Below are positions 30,198-41,243 of a stretch of DNA of 41,243 nucleotides, one piece after another (within the stretch, counting starts at the first letter, position 1; each line of letters starts with the position of its first letter). Location: the NCBI RefSeq assembly GCF_003628475.1, contig NZ_RCAA01000037.1, positions 11,353-52,595 on the forward strand, given 5' to 3'. Both the position numbers and the translations under genes were made by a program. The notes under the pieces were generated by a model, which saw nothing but the letters and a program-made list of their open reading frames with translations, did not search any database and was not told the origin of the DNA. This stretch comes from Enterobacter sp. R1(2018). Its GTDB lineage: Bacteria; Pseudomonadota; Gammaproteobacteria; Enterobacterales; Enterobacteriaceae.

Positions 30198-30758
30198 CTA
30201 TAAACGTCCCTGTTCTTTTAACCACTCCCGGACCAGGAACAGCGCGCTGACGTTGCGCGCCTCGCTGAAATCTTCCTCATCCAGCAAACTCATTAACGAC
30301 GCTAAAGGCCAACGCACCTGCGGCAGCTCTTCCGGCTCGTCCCCTTCCAGTGATTCAGGATAGAGGTCTTCAGCAATCACTATATTCATTTTGCTGGAGA
30401 AATAAGACGGCGCCATGGTGAGTTTTTTGAGGAAAGTCAGCTCGTTTGCGCCAAACCCAACCTCTTCTTTAAGCTCGCGGTTTGCCGCTTCAAAGACCGT
30501 TTCACCCGGATCGATGAGCCCTTTGGAAAAGCCGAGCTCATAAGATTCTGTGCCGACGGCATATTCCCGGATCAGGATGATATGGTCGTCCACAATAGGA
30601 ACGATCATCACCGCTTCGCGAGAGGAAGGACGCATACGTTCATACACGCGCCGCACGCCGTTGCTAAACTCCAGGTCCACCGTTTCGACATTAAACAGAC
30701 GTGAACGGGCCACGGTTTCTACATGTAAAATGGTCGGTTTTTGTAAGGATTTGCTCAT
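30198..30758 (-). CDS. nudE: ADP compounds hydrolase NudE (Nudix)
   Basis: A 186-residue Nudix hydrolase. The E. coli enzyme hydrolyses ADP-ribose, Ap3A and NADH to release AMP. The Nudix box GX5EX7REUXEEXGU is complete at residues 80-102 (Gly80, Glu86, Arg94-Glu95, Glu98-Glu99, Gly101). The ATG at 30758 gives the E. coli length and N terminus (MSKSLQKPTIL). It converges on mrcA and is divergent from igaA. Confidence 0.97.
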   Translation of the reverse strand: MSKSLQKPTILHVETVARSRLFNVETVDLEFSNGVRRVYERMRPSSREAVMIVPIVDDHIILIREYAVGTESYELGFSKGLIDPGETVFEAANRELKEEVGFGANELTFLKKLTMAPSYFSSKMNIVIAEDLYPESLEGDEPEELPQVRWPLASLMSLLDEEDFSEARNVSALFLVREWLKEQGRL

Positions 30759-31092
30759 CGTGGCTGGATTTAACAGTGAAGACAGGAAGCTATTGTGCGG
30801 TATGCCGCACATCTCGCGCAATGCACATCGGTTATTATTTACATTTGTGTAACGTTATACCCCTAAGAACAGCACAGGCTTATATGTCAATAGTTAGCAA
30901 TGAAATAGGAATTTGCTGATATTTACAGGGAAGTCGCTTTGCTAACATCAGTTTACCGCAGGTTGTGCCCTTATAAAAATGTCTCAAGTTCCTGTTAATA
31001 CCTGCCGATAACAACTCTTACACCCATAACTTTTTTGAAGGGGTGCAACTTGCTGCGCTTGAATAAGAAAACGATTAGTTGATGGGGAAAGC
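30759..31092. promoter_or_regulatory. nudE-igaA divergent intergenic region
   Basis: This 334-bp gene-free region must carry both promoters. A perfect small hairpin, GTGCGG-TATG-CCGCAC (30795-30810), lies close upstream of nudE. A possible nudE promoter on the minus strand is TTGCGC with CACAAT 18 bp on, both weak. I found no convincing promoter for igaA and no credible small gene. The igaA ATG is preceded by GGGGAAAG. Confidence 0.45.
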
Positions 31093-33234
31093 ATGAGCAC
31101 CTTACTACTTCTTTTAGCTGCTATGCTGGCCTGCGTATTGATTGCCGGATGGTTGGTCTGGCGCAGCCTGAGGCTGCGTGCCCGTTTGCCGCACACGCAA
31201 TCATTTACCGGAGCAACCTCGCGCAAGTTAACCGCCGAAGAACGCACCGCCGTTGAAAACTACATTGAGACGCTGACCCGCACGCAGGATATCGTCGGGC
31301 CTTCTGGCGCAAGTACCGCGCCGGTTAAGCTCGTGCTTAACGCGCAAAGCAATACCGTCCTTTCCCTGACGCGCTCTATCACTCGCTATGGCCTGTCAAC
31401 CGACGATGCCAATAAGTGGCGCTACTATCTTGATTCTGTTGAAGTTCACCTGCCTCCATTCTGGGAGCAGTACATCACCAACGACAATAACGTCGAGTTG
31501 ATACGTACTGAAACCGTCCCGCTGGTTATCTCGCTTAATGGCCATACGCTAAACGAAGATAACGGTGAAAACCGGGGCTTCGCGCTGGAACGCACCAGCG
31601 CCAGCCAGGCCTCGATTCGCGGTGAAGAAAGCGAGCAGATAGAATTGCTCAATATCCGCCAGGAAACCCCTGAAGAAGCCGCGTTAAGCCGGCCGGACGG
31701 ACTGCGTGAAGCCATCCTGATTTGCGTCGCGTTTGTGATGCTGTTCTTTTGCCTGGTGGGCCCTTCCGTAGTACTGCCCTGGCTGCTGGGCGGCGCGGTG
31801 ATGCTGCTGGCGGCAAGCCTGTGGGGACTGTTCGCGCCTCCGGCAAAAAATACATTGCGCGAAATACACTGCCTGCGAGGCACGCCAAAGCGCTGGGGAT
31901 TATTTGGCGAATCCAACCAGGAGCAGATGAACAACATCTCTCTGGGCATTATCGATCTGATTTACCCTCCGCACTGGCAGCCCTACGTGGCGCAGGATCT
32001 GGGCCAGGAAACCGACATCGATATCTATCTGGATCGCCACGTTGTGCGCCAGGGCCGTTTTCTGTCGCTGCACGACGAGGTCAAAAACTTCCCTATCCAG
32101 CACTGGGTGCGCAATATGGTGATTGCCACCGGCGCGCTGGCGGTGCTGATAATGCTAACTATCTGGGTTCCCCTCGAAATGCCGCTTAAGTTAAGCATTT
32201 CATGGCTTAAAGGCGCACAGTCCGTCGAGGCCACAAGCGTTGCAGATCTGGATAAAACCCAGCTCCGCGTCGGCGATACGCTGCGCGTCAAAGGCACCGG
32301 CATGTGTAACATACACCTGCCCGGCGCCTATCCAGCCAAACAGAACTATACGTTTACGCCCTTCGATTGCTCGCAGATTGTCTGGAATACCGCACGCCCG
32401 CTGCCGCTGCCGGAGTCAGACATTATGGATAAAGCTACCGCGCTGATTCAGGCCGTAAGCGGCCAAATCCACCCGCAAACGGAAGCCGACTCGAAGGTTA
32501 ACCCGCAGCTAAGGACCGCCATCCAGAAATCGGGCATGGTGCTGCTCGACAATTTTGCCGGCATCGTGCAGAAGACGCAGGCGCTTTGCACGGAGGATGA
32601 CGAATGCGTACGGCTAAAAAACGCTTTGATTAACCTTGGCAATACCAAAGACTGGGATTCCCTGATTAAGAGAGCCGACTCGGGCAAGCTTGACGGCGTA
32701 AACGTTCTGCTACGCCCGGTTAGCGCCGAATCGCTCGATAATTTGGTTACCACCTCTACGGCCCCGTTCTTTGTTCGTGAAACCGCGCGCGCGGCGCAGA
32801 AGCTCAACAGTCCGGCCCCCGGCGGATTTATTATTATCAGCGAAGAAGGAAGCGATCTGGTCGATCAGCCGCTTCCTCCGGTTTCGCTGTATGACTATCC
32901 GGCGCAGGAGCAATGGGGCGAGTTCCAGCGCCTTACCGGCATGCTGCTGCAGACGCCGTTCAGCGCCGAAGGCATTATTACCGGCCTGAGCACCGATGCG
33001 AACGGTACGCAGCACGTCACCTTGCACCGCATCCCGGACAGCAGCAGCCTGTGGCGCTATATCGCCACGACGCTGCTTCTTTTCTGCCTGCTGATAAGCC
33101 TTGCGGTCAACGGCATCCTCGCCCTGCGCCGCTATCGTCGTAGCCGTAATCGCCTCGCGCAGATTCAGCAGTACTACGAAAACTGCATGAATCCGTCGTT
33201 AGCGCCTCTCCCTGCGGTACGTTCGCTGTTCTAA
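31093..33234 (+). CDS. igaA: IgaA/YrfF, inner-membrane repressor of the Rcs phosphorelay
   Basis: A 713-residue membrane protein (E. coli YrfF 711). In Enterobacteriaceae, IgaA holds the Rcs envelope-stress pathway off by contacting RcsD, and RcsF relieves it; it is normally essential. Membrane segments are predicted at about 1-23, a pair at 205-250, one near 340-360 and one near the C terminus. Cytoplasmic and large periplasmic domains (about 365-650) lie between them. Cysteine pairs in the periplasmic part (GTGMCNI, FDCSQI, ALCTEDDECVRL) may form disulfides. It is followed by yrfG after 57 bp. Confidence 0.96.
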   Translation: MSTLLLLLAAMLACVLIAGWLVWRSLRLRARLPHTQSFTGATSRKLTAEERTAVENYIETLTRTQDIVGPSGASTAPVKLVLNAQSNTVLSLTRSITRYGLSTDDANKWRYYLDSVEVHLPPFWEQYITNDNNVELIRTETVPLVISLNGHTLNEDNGENRGFALERTSASQASIRGEESEQIELLNIRQETPEEAALSRPDGLREAILICVAFVMLFFCLVGPSVVLPWLLGGAVMLLAASLWGLFAPPAKNTLREIHCLRGTPKRWGLFGESNQEQMNNISLGIIDLIYPPHWQPYVAQDLGQETDIDIYLDRHVVRQGRFLSLHDEVKNFPIQHWVRNMVIATGALAVLIMLTIWVPLEMPLKLSISWLKGAQSVEATSVADLDKTQLRVGDTLRVKGTGMCNIHLPGAYPAKQNYTFTPFDCSQIVWNTARPLPLPESDIMDKATALIQAVSGQIHPQTEADSKVNPQLRTAIQKSGMVLLDNFAGIVQKTQALCTEDDECVRLKNALINLGNTKDWDSLIKRADSGKLDGVNVLLRPVSAESLDNLVTTSTAPFFVRETARAAQKLNSPAPGGFIIISEEGSDLVDQPLPPVSLYDYPAQEQWGEFQRLTGMLLQTPFSAEGIITGLSTDANGTQHVTLHRIPDSSSLWRYIATTLLLFCLLISLAVNGILALRRYRRSRNRLAQIQQYYENCMNPSLAPLPAVRSLF

Positions 33235-33291
33235 ACTTCACGCGGCAGTGTGCTAACCTGTCGCGCAGTTTTCCTCAATCAGGTTTAACCC

Positions 33292-33969
33292 ATGCATATT
33301 GATATTGCCTGGCAGGATGTCGACACCGTTTTGCTCGATATGGACGGTACGCTGCTGGATCTGGCGTTTGATACCCACTTCTGGCAGAAGCTGGTCCCGG
33401 AAACCGTCAGCCTTGAGCGAGGCATTCCCCTCGAAGAAGCCCACCAGCTGATCGCCCGTGAATATCATGCCGTGCAACATACGCTAAACTGGTACTGTCT
33501 GGATTACTGGAGCGAGCGGCTTGGGCTGGATATTTGCGCCATGACCACCGTCCAGGGGCCAAATGCCGTGCTGCGTGAAGATACCGCCCCGTTCCTGGAT
33601 GCGTTAAAGGCCTGCGGTAAACGGCGCATCCTGCTGACGAATGCGCATCCCTATAATCTGGCGGTCAAGCTTGAACACACCGGTTTAGCGCAGCACCTTG
33701 ATTTATTACTTTCCACCCACACATTTGGTTATCCGAAAGAGGATCAGCGTTTATGGCAGGCCGTTGCGGCGCATACGGGGCTGGATAAAGCAAAAACCGT
33801 ATTTATCGATGACAGCGAGCCGATTCTGGATGCAGCGGCAAAGTTTGGTATCCGTTATTGCCTGGGGGTAACCAACCCGGATTCCGGGCTGGCGGAGAAA
33901 ACCTACGCGCGTCATCCCGCGTTGAATGACTACCGTCGCCTGATTCCCTCGCTGCGTTTTAAGGAGTAG
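33292..33969 (+). CDS. yrfG: GMP/IMP nucleotidase YrfG (HAD family)
   Basis: A 225-residue HAD-superfamily phosphatase matching E. coli YrfG, which dephosphorylates GMP and IMP. Catalytic Asp16 and Asp18 are in LLDMDGTLLD, motif II is LLTNAHP, the conserved lysine is in FGYPKEDQ, and the metal-binding acids are in FIDDSEPILDAA. The stop is two bases before the hslR start, so the two are co-transcribed. The order yrfG-hslR-hslO is that of E. coli. Confidence 0.95.
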   Translation: MHIDIAWQDVDTVLLDMDGTLLDLAFDTHFWQKLVPETVSLERGIPLEEAHQLIAREYHAVQHTLNWYCLDYWSERLGLDICAMTTVQGPNAVLREDTAPFLDALKACGKRRILLTNAHPYNLAVKLEHTGLAQHLDLLLSTHTFGYPKEDQRLWQAVAAHTGLDKAKTVFIDDSEPILDAAAKFGIRYCLGVTNPDSGLAEKTYARHPALNDYRRLIPSLRFKE

Positions 33970-33971
33970 CC

Positions 33972-34373
33972 ATGAAAGAGAAATCGTCCGAAGGCATACG
34001 CCTCGACAAATGGCTGTGGGCAGCACGCTTCTACAAAACCCGCGCCGTGGCGCGGGAAATGATTGAAGGCGGCAAGGTGCATTACAACGGGCAGCGCAGC
34101 AAACCCAGCAAGACCGTTGAACTCAATGCCATGCTAACGCTGCGCCAGGGCAATGACGAACGTACCGTCAAAGTGCTTGGCCTCACCGACCAGCGTCGTC
34201 CGGCAACGGAAGCCGTGCAGCTTTATGAAGAGACGGCGGAGAGCCTCGAAAAGCGGGAAAAAATGGCCCAGGCACGCAAGACGAATTCGCTGACTATGCC
34301 GCACCCGGACCGTCGCCCGGACAAGAAAGAACGCCGGGATTTGATGAAATTTAAACACGGCGGCAACGACTAG
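33972..34373 (+). CDS. hslR: Heat-shock protein 15, HslR (S4-domain ribosome rescue factor)
   Basis: A 133-residue basic RNA-binding protein. The S4 domain covers residues 9-70 (RLDKWLWAARFYKTR, EGGKVHYNGQRSKPSK). A lysine/arginine-rich tail follows. Hsp15 binds free 50S subunits that carry blocked nascent peptidyl-tRNA after heat shock and helps recycle them. It sits between yrfG and hslO with very short spacers. A heat-shock sigma factor promoter is expected upstream, but I did not identify one. Confidence 0.97.
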   Translation: MKEKSSEGIRLDKWLWAARFYKTRAVAREMIEGGKVHYNGQRSKPSKTVELNAMLTLRQGNDERTVKVLGLTDQRRPATEAVQLYEETAESLEKREKMAQARKTNSLTMPHPDRRPDKKERRDLMKFKHGGND

Positions 34374-34397
34374 CTGCCGCCTGACTGAGAGAAAACT

Positions 34398-35276
34398 ATG
34401 GCTCAACACGACCAACTCCATCGCTACCTGTTTGAAAACTATGCCGTGCGCGGCGAACTGGTGACGGTATCCGAAACCTGGCAGCACATCATGGAAAACC
34501 ATGACTACCCGCAGCCGGTGAAAAAAATCCTCGGCGAGCTGCTGGTCGCAACTAGCCTGCTGACGGCCACCCTAAAGTTCGATGGCGATATCACCGTCCA
34601 GCTGCAGGGCGACGGCCCAATGACCCTCGCGGTAATTAACGGCAACAACAAACAGCAGATGCGCGGCGTGGCTCGCGTTCAGGGCGATGTTCCGACCGAT
34701 GCCGATTTAAAAACCCTGGTCGGCAACGGCTATCTGGTTATCACCATCACGCCGAGCGAAGGTGAGCGTTATCAGGGCGTGGTAGGTCTGGAAGGCGATA
34801 CGCTGGCCGACTGTCTGGAAGATTACTTCCTGCGTTCTGAGCAGCTGCCGACGCGCCTGTTTATCCGTACCGGCGACGTTGAAGGCCAGCCGGCCGCAGG
34901 CGGCATGCTGCTGCAGGTTCTACCTGCGCAAAATGCCCAGGCAGACGACTTCACTCACCTGGCGACGCTGACGGAAACCATTACCGCGGAAGAGCTGCTT
35001 ACGCTGCCGGCTAACGATGTGCTGTGGCGTCTGTATCACGAAGAAGAAGTCACGCTCTACGATCCGCAAGCCGTTGAGTTTAAATGCACCTGCTCCCGCG
35101 AGCGCTGCGCCGACGCGCTGAAAACCCTGCCGGACGAAGAAGTGGACAGCATTATCGCCGAAGAAGGCGAAATCGATATGAACTGCGACTACTGCGGCAG
35201 CCACTACATTTTCGACGCCATGGACATTGCCGCTATCCGCAACAATGCCTCCCCGGCAGACCCTCAGGTCCATTAA
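34398..35276 (+). CDS. hslO: Redox-regulated chaperone Hsp33 (HslO)
   Basis: A 292-residue holdase chaperone activated by oxidation plus unfolding. The four redox zinc ligands are at the C terminus as Cys230, Cys232 (CTC), Cys263 and Cys266 (CDYC). The length equals E. coli Hsp33. Under oxidative heat stress, loss of zinc and disulfide formation expose the substrate-binding surface. It lies 24 bp after hslR in the heat-shock cluster and is followed by a hairpin terminator before pckA. Confidence 0.97.
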   Translation: MAQHDQLHRYLFENYAVRGELVTVSETWQHIMENHDYPQPVKKILGELLVATSLLTATLKFDGDITVQLQGDGPMTLAVINGNNKQQMRGVARVQGDVPTDADLKTLVGNGYLVITITPSEGERYQGVVGLEGDTLADCLEDYFLRSEQLPTRLFIRTGDVEGQPAAGGMLLQVLPAQNAQADDFTHLATLTETITAEELLTLPANDVLWRLYHEEEVTLYDPQAVEFKCTCSRERCADALKTLPDEEVDSIIAEEGEIDMNCDYCGSHYIFDAMDIAAIRNNASPADPQVH

Positions 35277-35288
35277 TTTATCCCGATA

Positions 35289-35324
35289 GCGGACGGCGCT
35301 CGCGCTTGTCCGCCCTTCTTTTTC
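35289..35324 (+). terminator. Terminator after hslO
   Basis: GCGGAC (35289-35294) pairs with GTCCGC (35308-35313) over a GC-rich loop that can pair further. CCTTCTTTTTTTC follows. It lies 12 bp after the hslO stop. Confidence 0.65.
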
Positions 35325-35575
35325 AATGTGTTGCTTGCAATAGCGATCTCATTCACAAAGCATCCGTTTATCGCGCTGCTTTTTAACTTATTCGGCATAT
35401 TTTACCCGAGCTTTTGCCAATTCCTGCCATACTCTCACCCCGTCGCGACCGGCTTCACAGCGTTTTCCGCTGCTGAATTGGGCTGGATACTCAAATCTAT
35501 GAGTTTGGTCGCGGTTAACAACCCATAAACAACCCTACAATCTCAGGCAGTACAAATTGGCTAAGGAGTAGTGAC
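35325..35575 (+). promoter_or_regulatory. pckA: pckA upstream region
   Basis: About 250 bp without a gene. Possible elements are TACAAT (35536-35541) as a -10 and GCTGAATTGGGCTG near 35472-35485, which partly resembles the Cra half-site TGAAWC. Cra control of pckA is known in E. coli. The ribosome-binding site AAGGAGTA is clear. The promoter itself is not firmly located. Confidence 0.4.
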
Positions 35576-37195
35576 ATGCGAGTTAAAGGTATAACCCCGC
35601 AGGATCTCAAGGCTTATGGTATTAACGATGTGAGTGAGGTGCTTTATAACCCCGATTACGACACTCTGTATCGCGAAGAGCTTGATCCCAGCCTGGAAGG
35701 TTTTGAACGTGGCGTAGAAACGAATCTTGGCGCCGTCGCCGTTGATACCGGCATCTTTACCGGTCGCTCGCCGAAAGATAAATATATCGTTCGTGACGAC
35801 ACGACCCGTGACACCTTCTGGTGGGCGGATAACGGCAAAGGCAAGAACGATAATAAACCCCTCACGGAAGAGACCTGGCAAAGCCTTAAAGGTCTCGTCA
35901 CCCGGCAGCTCTCTGGCAAACGTTTGTTTATCGTCGACGCCTTCTGCGGCGCTAATGCCGACACCCGTCTTTCGGTACGTTTTATTACCGAAGTGGCCTG
36001 GCAGGCTCATTTCGTTAAGAATATGTTTATCCGTCCGACGGAAGAAGAGCTGGAAACCTTCGAACCTGACTTTGTGGTGATGAACGGCGCCAAATGCACC
36101 AACCCGAACTGGCGGGAGCAGGGCCTGAACTCCGAAAACTTCATCGCCTTTAACCTTACCGAAAGGATGCAGCTGATTGGCGGCACCTGGTACGGCGGCG
36201 AAATGAAGAAAGGGATGTTTTCCATCATGAACTACCTGCTGCCGTTGAAAGGCATTGCTTCAATGCACTGCTCGGCAAACGTTGGCGAAAAAGGCGATGT
36301 CGCCGTGTTCTTTGGCCTGTCCGGCACCGGCAAAACCACCCTGTCTACCGATCCAAAGCGTCGCCTGATTGGCGATGATGAACACGGTTGGGACGATGAC
36401 GGCGTGTTTAACTTTGAAGGCGGCTGCTACGCGAAGACCATTCGTTTGTCGGAAGAGGCCGAACCGGATATTTTCCATGCCATTCGCCGCGATGCGCTGC
36501 TGGAAAACGTTACCGTGCGCGAAGATGGCTCCATCGACTTCGACGACAGTTCCAAAACTGAAAACACCCGCGTCTCTTACCCGATTTACCATATCGACAA
36601 CATCGTTAAGCCAGTTTCTAAAGCCGGTCACGCGACGAAGGTCATCTTCCTGACGGCGGATGCGTTCGGCGTACTACCGCCGGTTTCACGCCTGACGGCG
36701 AACCAGACGCAGTATCACTTCCTGTCCGGTTTTACCGCCAAACTGGCCGGTACAGAGCGCGGCGTAACCGAGCCGACGCCAACCTTCTCGGCCTGTTTTG
36801 GCGCGGCTTTCCTCTCGCTGCATCCAACGCAGTATGCGGAAGTGCTGGTAAAACGCATGCAGGCTGCCGGCGCCCAGGCCTACCTGGTTAATACCGGCTG
36901 GAACGGCACGGGCAAACGTATTTCGATTAAAGATACCCGTGCGATTATCGATGCGATTCTGGATGGTTCTCTGGACGATGCAGAAACCTTCACCCTGCCG
37001 ATGTTTGACCTGGCGATCCCAACGGAACTTGCCGGCGTTGATACCCGCATTCTGGACCCGCGCAGCACCTACGCCTCGCCGGAGCAGTGGCAGGAAAAAG
37101 CCGAGCAGCTGGCTAAGCTGTTCGTATCTAACTTTGAGAAGTACACCGATACGCCGGCAGGCGCGGCACTGGTAAGCGCCGGGCCTAAGCTTTAG
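35576..37195 (+). CDS. pckA: Phosphoenolpyruvate carboxykinase (ATP) PckA
   Basis: A 539-residue gluconeogenic enzyme converting oxaloacetate and ATP to phosphoenolpyruvate, CO2 and ADP. The N-terminal substrate motif is TGRSPKDK (62-69). The P-loop is GLSGTGKTT (247-255, Lys253), and the metal-binding kinase-2 motif is LIGDDEHGW (264-272). The length is within one residue of E. coli PckA (540). It has its own promoter region after the hslO terminator and converges on envZ. Confidence 0.98.
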   Translation: MRVKGITPQDLKAYGINDVSEVLYNPDYDTLYREELDPSLEGFERGVETNLGAVAVDTGIFTGRSPKDKYIVRDDTTRDTFWWADNGKGKNDNKPLTEETWQSLKGLVTRQLSGKRLFIVDAFCGANADTRLSVRFITEVAWQAHFVKNMFIRPTEEELETFEPDFVVMNGAKCTNPNWREQGLNSENFIAFNLTERMQLIGGTWYGGEMKKGMFSIMNYLLPLKGIASMHCSANVGEKGDVAVFFGLSGTGKTTLSTDPKRRLIGDDEHGWDDDGVFNFEGGCYAKTIRLSEEAEPDIFHAIRRDALLENVTVREDGSIDFDDSSKTENTRVSYPIYHIDNIVKPVSKAGHATKVIFLTADAFGVLPPVSRLTANQTQYHFLSGFTAKLAGTERGVTEPTPTFSACFGAAFLSLHPTQYAEVLVKRMQAAGAQAYLVNTGWNGTGKRISIKDTRAIIDAILDGSLDDAETFTLPMFDLAIPTELAGVDTRILDPRSTYASPEQWQEKAEQLAKLFVSNFEKYTDTPAGAALVSAGPKL

Positions 37196-37200
37196 AGCAT

Positions 37201-37225
37201 GGGGTGGAGGTGCGTTATCCACCCT
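37201..37225. repeat. Palindromic intergenic repeat after pckA
   Basis: GGGGTGGA (37201-37208) and TCCACCCT (37218-37225) form an inverted repeat around GGTGCGTTA. In reverse orientation it reads AGGGTGGATAACGC, similar to AGGGTGGAAAAGCG in the nirD-nirC palindrome, so the two look like members of one family. Confidence 0.6.
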
Positions 37226-37233
37226 GTCAGCCA

Positions 37234-37262
37234 CCGGCCAGCTAAGCACAACGCCATCCGGC
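37234..37262 (-). repeat. Degenerate REP-like element
   Basis: On the minus strand it starts GCCGGATGGCG, the hallmark of enterobacterial REP sequences, and ends in TGGCCGG, which can fold back on the start. The middle departs from the consensus. It lies in the pckA-envZ intergenic space, a typical REP location after a gene. Confidence 0.6.
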
Positions 37263-37271
37263 AATAACAAT

Positions 37272-37300
37272 AAAAAACGAACCCCGAGGGGTTCGTTTTT
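37272..37300. terminator. Bidirectional terminator between pckA and envZ
   Basis: ACGAACCC (37277-37284) pairs with GGGTTCGT (37289-37296) around CGAG, with an A-run before and a T-run after. It ends 3 bp before the envZ stop codon, serving both convergent transcripts. Confidence 0.93.
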
Positions 37301-37303
37301 ATT

Positions 37304-39381
<2,078 letters not shown>

Positions 39382-39456
39382 GCTTATAACTCCCAAAGGC
39401 TCGAACAGTTGAGTGCGTATTCTTAAAAAACTGCGTCAATACGACCAGTCAAATCT

Positions 39457-39485
39457 GGTATATATTCTAGTCGAAATTGTTACAA
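39457..39485 (-). promoter_or_regulatory. ompR: Putative ompR promoter
   Basis: On the minus strand, TTGTAA (39480-39485) and TATACC (39457-39462) are 17 bp apart and about 80 bp upstream of the ompR start. This is a reasonable sigma-70 match found by eye. The 236-bp ompR-greB space must also hold the greB promoter, which I could not place. Confidence 0.5.
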
Positions 39486-39617
39486 AGCATATTAAACAGT
39501 CGGTTATGGAGATTTTTTTGCCAAAACGATGAGCTGCTTCGCAAATCACCGCCATTGCCATCACCCTGATTTATCGGTTTAAATCATCGCATTCTTATCC
39601 ACCCTGAAGGCCTAACG

Positions 39618-40091
39618 ATGAAAACGCCATTGATTACCCGCGAGGGCTACGAAAAGCTCAGGCAAGAGAAGGATTACCTGTGGCGCGAAGAGCGTCCGGA
39701 AGTCACCAAAAAGGTCACCTGGGCGGCAAGTCTTGGCGATCGCAGTGAAAATGCCGACTACCAGTACAACAAAAAACGGCTGCGCGAAATAGACCGCCGG
39801 GTACGTTATCTGACGAAATGCCTCGAAAACCTCAAGATCGTCGATTATTCCCCCCAGCAGGAAGGCAAAGTGTTCTTCGGCGCCTGGGTCGAAATTGAAA
39901 ATGACGAAGGCAGCCAGCTGCGCTTTCGCATCGTCGGCTACGATGAAATTTTTGGTCGCAAGGACTATATCTCTATCGACTCGCCTATGGCTCGCGCGCT
40001 GCTGAAAAAAGAAGAGGGCGATTTGGCCATCGTGCAAACGCCCGGCGGAGAAGCCCACTGGTACGTCAATAAAATCGAGTATGTGAAGTAG
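39618..40091 (+). CDS. greB: Transcription elongation factor GreB
   Basis: A 157-residue protein that binds in the RNA polymerase secondary channel and stimulates cleavage of backtracked RNA. The N-terminal coiled coil carries the acidic tip in SLGDRSENADYQYNK (about residues 38-52, with the catalytic Asp and Glu). The C-terminal FKBP-like domain follows (FRIVGYDEIFG, SIDSPMARALL). It lacks only the last residue of E. coli GreB (158). It is divergent from ompR and upstream of yhgF on the same strand. Confidence 0.98.
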   Translation: MKTPLITREGYEKLRQEKDYLWREERPEVTKKVTWAASLGDRSENADYQYNKKRLREIDRRVRYLTKCLENLKIVDYSPQQEGKVFFGAWVEIENDEGSQLRFRIVGYDEIFGRKDYISIDSPMARALLKKEEGDLAIVQTPGGEAHWYVNKIEYVK

Positions 40092-40220
40092 TACGCAGTC
40101 GGTAACGGACCAGTCCGAATCCTCGTGTTCAGGGCGCTGCGGCTGGCATTTTCGCCCTCCAGTCCGTATAACTGTCCTCTGAAATTTCCGCATTAAATGC
40201 ACTACACAGATGATAAAGCC

Positions 40221-41243
40221 ATGATGAATGATTCACTCTGCCGCATTATTGCCGGTGAGCTAAAGGCCAGGAATGAACAGGTTGAAGCAGCCGTTCGCCT
40301 GCTCGACGAAGGGAATACCGTGCCGTTTATTGCACGTTATCGCAAAGAGGTCACCGGCGGTCTGGATGATACCCAGCTGCGCCAGCTGGAGACACGTCTG
40401 AGCTATCTGCGCGAGCTGGAAGACCGCCGCCAGGCCATTCTGAAATCCATCACCGAGCAGGGCAAACTAAGCGACGAATTAGCCGGCGCCATTAACGGCA
40501 CGCTGAGCAAAACCGAGCTGGAAGATTTGTATCTGCCGTATAAGCCAAAGCGCCGTACCCGCGGACAGATCGCTATCGAAGCAGGCCTTGAGCCGCTGGC
40601 GGAAACCCTGTGGAACGAGCCGTCGCACGATCCTGAGCAGGAGGCCGCTCGTTACCTTGACGCCGACAAAGGCGTTGCCGATACCAAAGCCGCGCTTGAC
40701 GGCGCCCGCTACATCCTGATGGAGCGTTTCGCCGAAGACGCCGCGCTGCTGGCCAAAGTGCGTAACTACCTGTGGAAAAACGCGCATCTGGTCGCCACCG
40801 TAGTCAGCGGTAAAGAAGAGGAAGGCGCGAAGTTCCGTGACTACTTCGATCATCGCGAGCCGGTCGCCAGCGTTCCTTCTCACCGCGCCCTCGCCATGTT
40901 CCGCGGCCGCAACGAAGGGATTTTACAGCTTGCGCTAAATGCCGATCCGCAGCACGACGAGCCGCCGCGTGAAAGCTACTGCGAACAGATAATTATCGAT
41001 CATCTCGGCCTGCGCCTGAACAACGCCCCGGCAGACGCCTGGCGTCGTGGCGTGGTGAGCTGGACATGGCGCATCAAGGTGCTGATGCATCTGGAAACCG
41101 AGCTGATGGGCGCCGTGCGCGAACGCGCCGAAGAAGAAGCCATTAACGTCTTTGCCCGCAACCTGCACGATCTGTTAATGGCCGCGCCCGCCGGCCTGCG
41201 CGCCACCATGGGCCTCGATCCGGGCCTGCGCACCGGCGTTAAA
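40221..41243 (+). CDS. yhgF: Tex-family S1 RNA-binding protein YhgF (3' part outside window)
   Basis: The first 341 codons of a protein that is about 773 residues in E. coli; the frame is open at the window end. The Tex N-terminal domain is visible ([21 protein letters not shown], here given only as [12 protein letters not shown], and [13 protein letters not shown]). The YqgF-like nuclease-fold domain begins at [10 protein letters not shown]. The helix-hairpin-helix and S1 domains would lie beyond the window. Tex proteins are linked to transcription and toxin-gene expression and to ribosome- or RNA-associated roles. The ATG at 40221 gives the E. coli N terminus ([13 protein letters not shown]). 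It lies 129 bp after greB. Confidence 0.96.
   Translation, partial: MMNDSLCRIIAGELKARNEQVEAAVRLLDEGNTVPFIARYRKEVTGGLDDTQLRQLETRLSYLRELEDRRQAILKSITEQGKLSDELAGAINGTLSKTELEDLYLPYKPKRRTRGQIAIEAGLEPLAETLWNEPSHDPEQEAARYLDADKGVADTKAALDGARYILMERFAEDAALLAKVRNYLWKNAHLVATVVSGKEEEGAKFRDYFDHREPVASVPSHRALAMFRGRNEGILQLALNADPQHDEPPRESYCEQIIIDHLGLRLNNAPADAWRRGVVSWTWRIKVLMHLETELMGAVRERAEEEAINVFARNLHDLLMAAPAGLRATMGLDPGLRTGVK

Noticed and set aside
30979-31011. 10-codon ATG frame (MSQVPVNTCR) upstream of igaA
   Set aside because: No ribosome-binding site precedes it, and it is too short to support a leader-peptide claim without transcript data.
40092-40220. Short inverted and direct repeats (CGGAC-CA-GTCCG and two copies of CCAGTCCG) between greB and yhgF
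   Set aside because: They are only 5-8 bp long and give no T-tract or known family; they are compatible with chance.

Overview
The window is a stretch of enterobacterial core chromosome. Almost every gene is recognisable as the ortholog of an Escherichia coli gene from the yheS to yhgF segment, in the same order and orientation. Many products have E. coli lengths (CRP 210 aa, ArgD 406, TrpS 334, AroK 173, PBP1A 850, OmpR 239). Several others diverge enough (hofMNOPQ, gph, damX, igaA) to show that the organism is not E. coli. I place it in Enterobacteriaceae with genus undetermined. Comparisons to E. coli are from memory, not from a database search.

Layout, left to right. 1-600 is the C-terminal end of yheS (ABC-F ATPase). 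It is followed by a LysE/RhtB-type exporter gene on the minus strand that I do not recall at this spot in E. coli. yheT, yheU and prkB follow, with yhfA convergent. The global regulator crp and membrane protein yhfK come next. A minus-strand block then carries argD, pabA, fic, yhfG and ppiA. tsgA and the nitrite reductase operon nirBDC-cysG are on the plus strand. The dam superoperon aroK-aroB-damX-dam-rpe-gph-trpS reads leftward from about 23.8 kb. Upstream of it lies hofMNOPQ (DNA-uptake / type IV pilus-like assembly), divergent from mrcA. Then come nudE (minus), igaA, the yrfG-hslR-hslO heat-shock cluster, pckA, envZ-ompR (minus), greB and the N-terminal part of yhgF/tex, cut by the window end.

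Regulatory signals visible by eye include tandem ARG boxes over the argD promoter and a NarL/NarP 7-2-7 site plus a consensus FNR site at nirB. There are CRP-like sites in the crp leader and between ppiA and tsgA, a sigma-70-like aroK promoter, and several hairpin/T-tract terminators, mostly between convergent genes. Translational coupling is dense: nirB/nirD, ompR/envZ, hofM/N/O/P/Q, rpe/gph/trpS and yhfG/fic all overlap.

The genes work together in a few units. nirBDC-cysG makes an anaerobic nitrite reductase, its nitrite channel and its siroheme cofactor. aroK/aroB feed chorismate synthesis and pabA uses chorismate for folate. envZ/ompR form the osmosensor. hslR/hslO rescue ribosomes and proteins after heat or oxidative stress. 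mrcA, damX and igaA act at the envelope. I did not find a clearly novel multi-gene system. The items most worth a second look are the yhfG-fic toxin/antitoxin-like pair with a degenerate Fic motif, the extra LysE-family gene, and a small palindromic intergenic repeat family.
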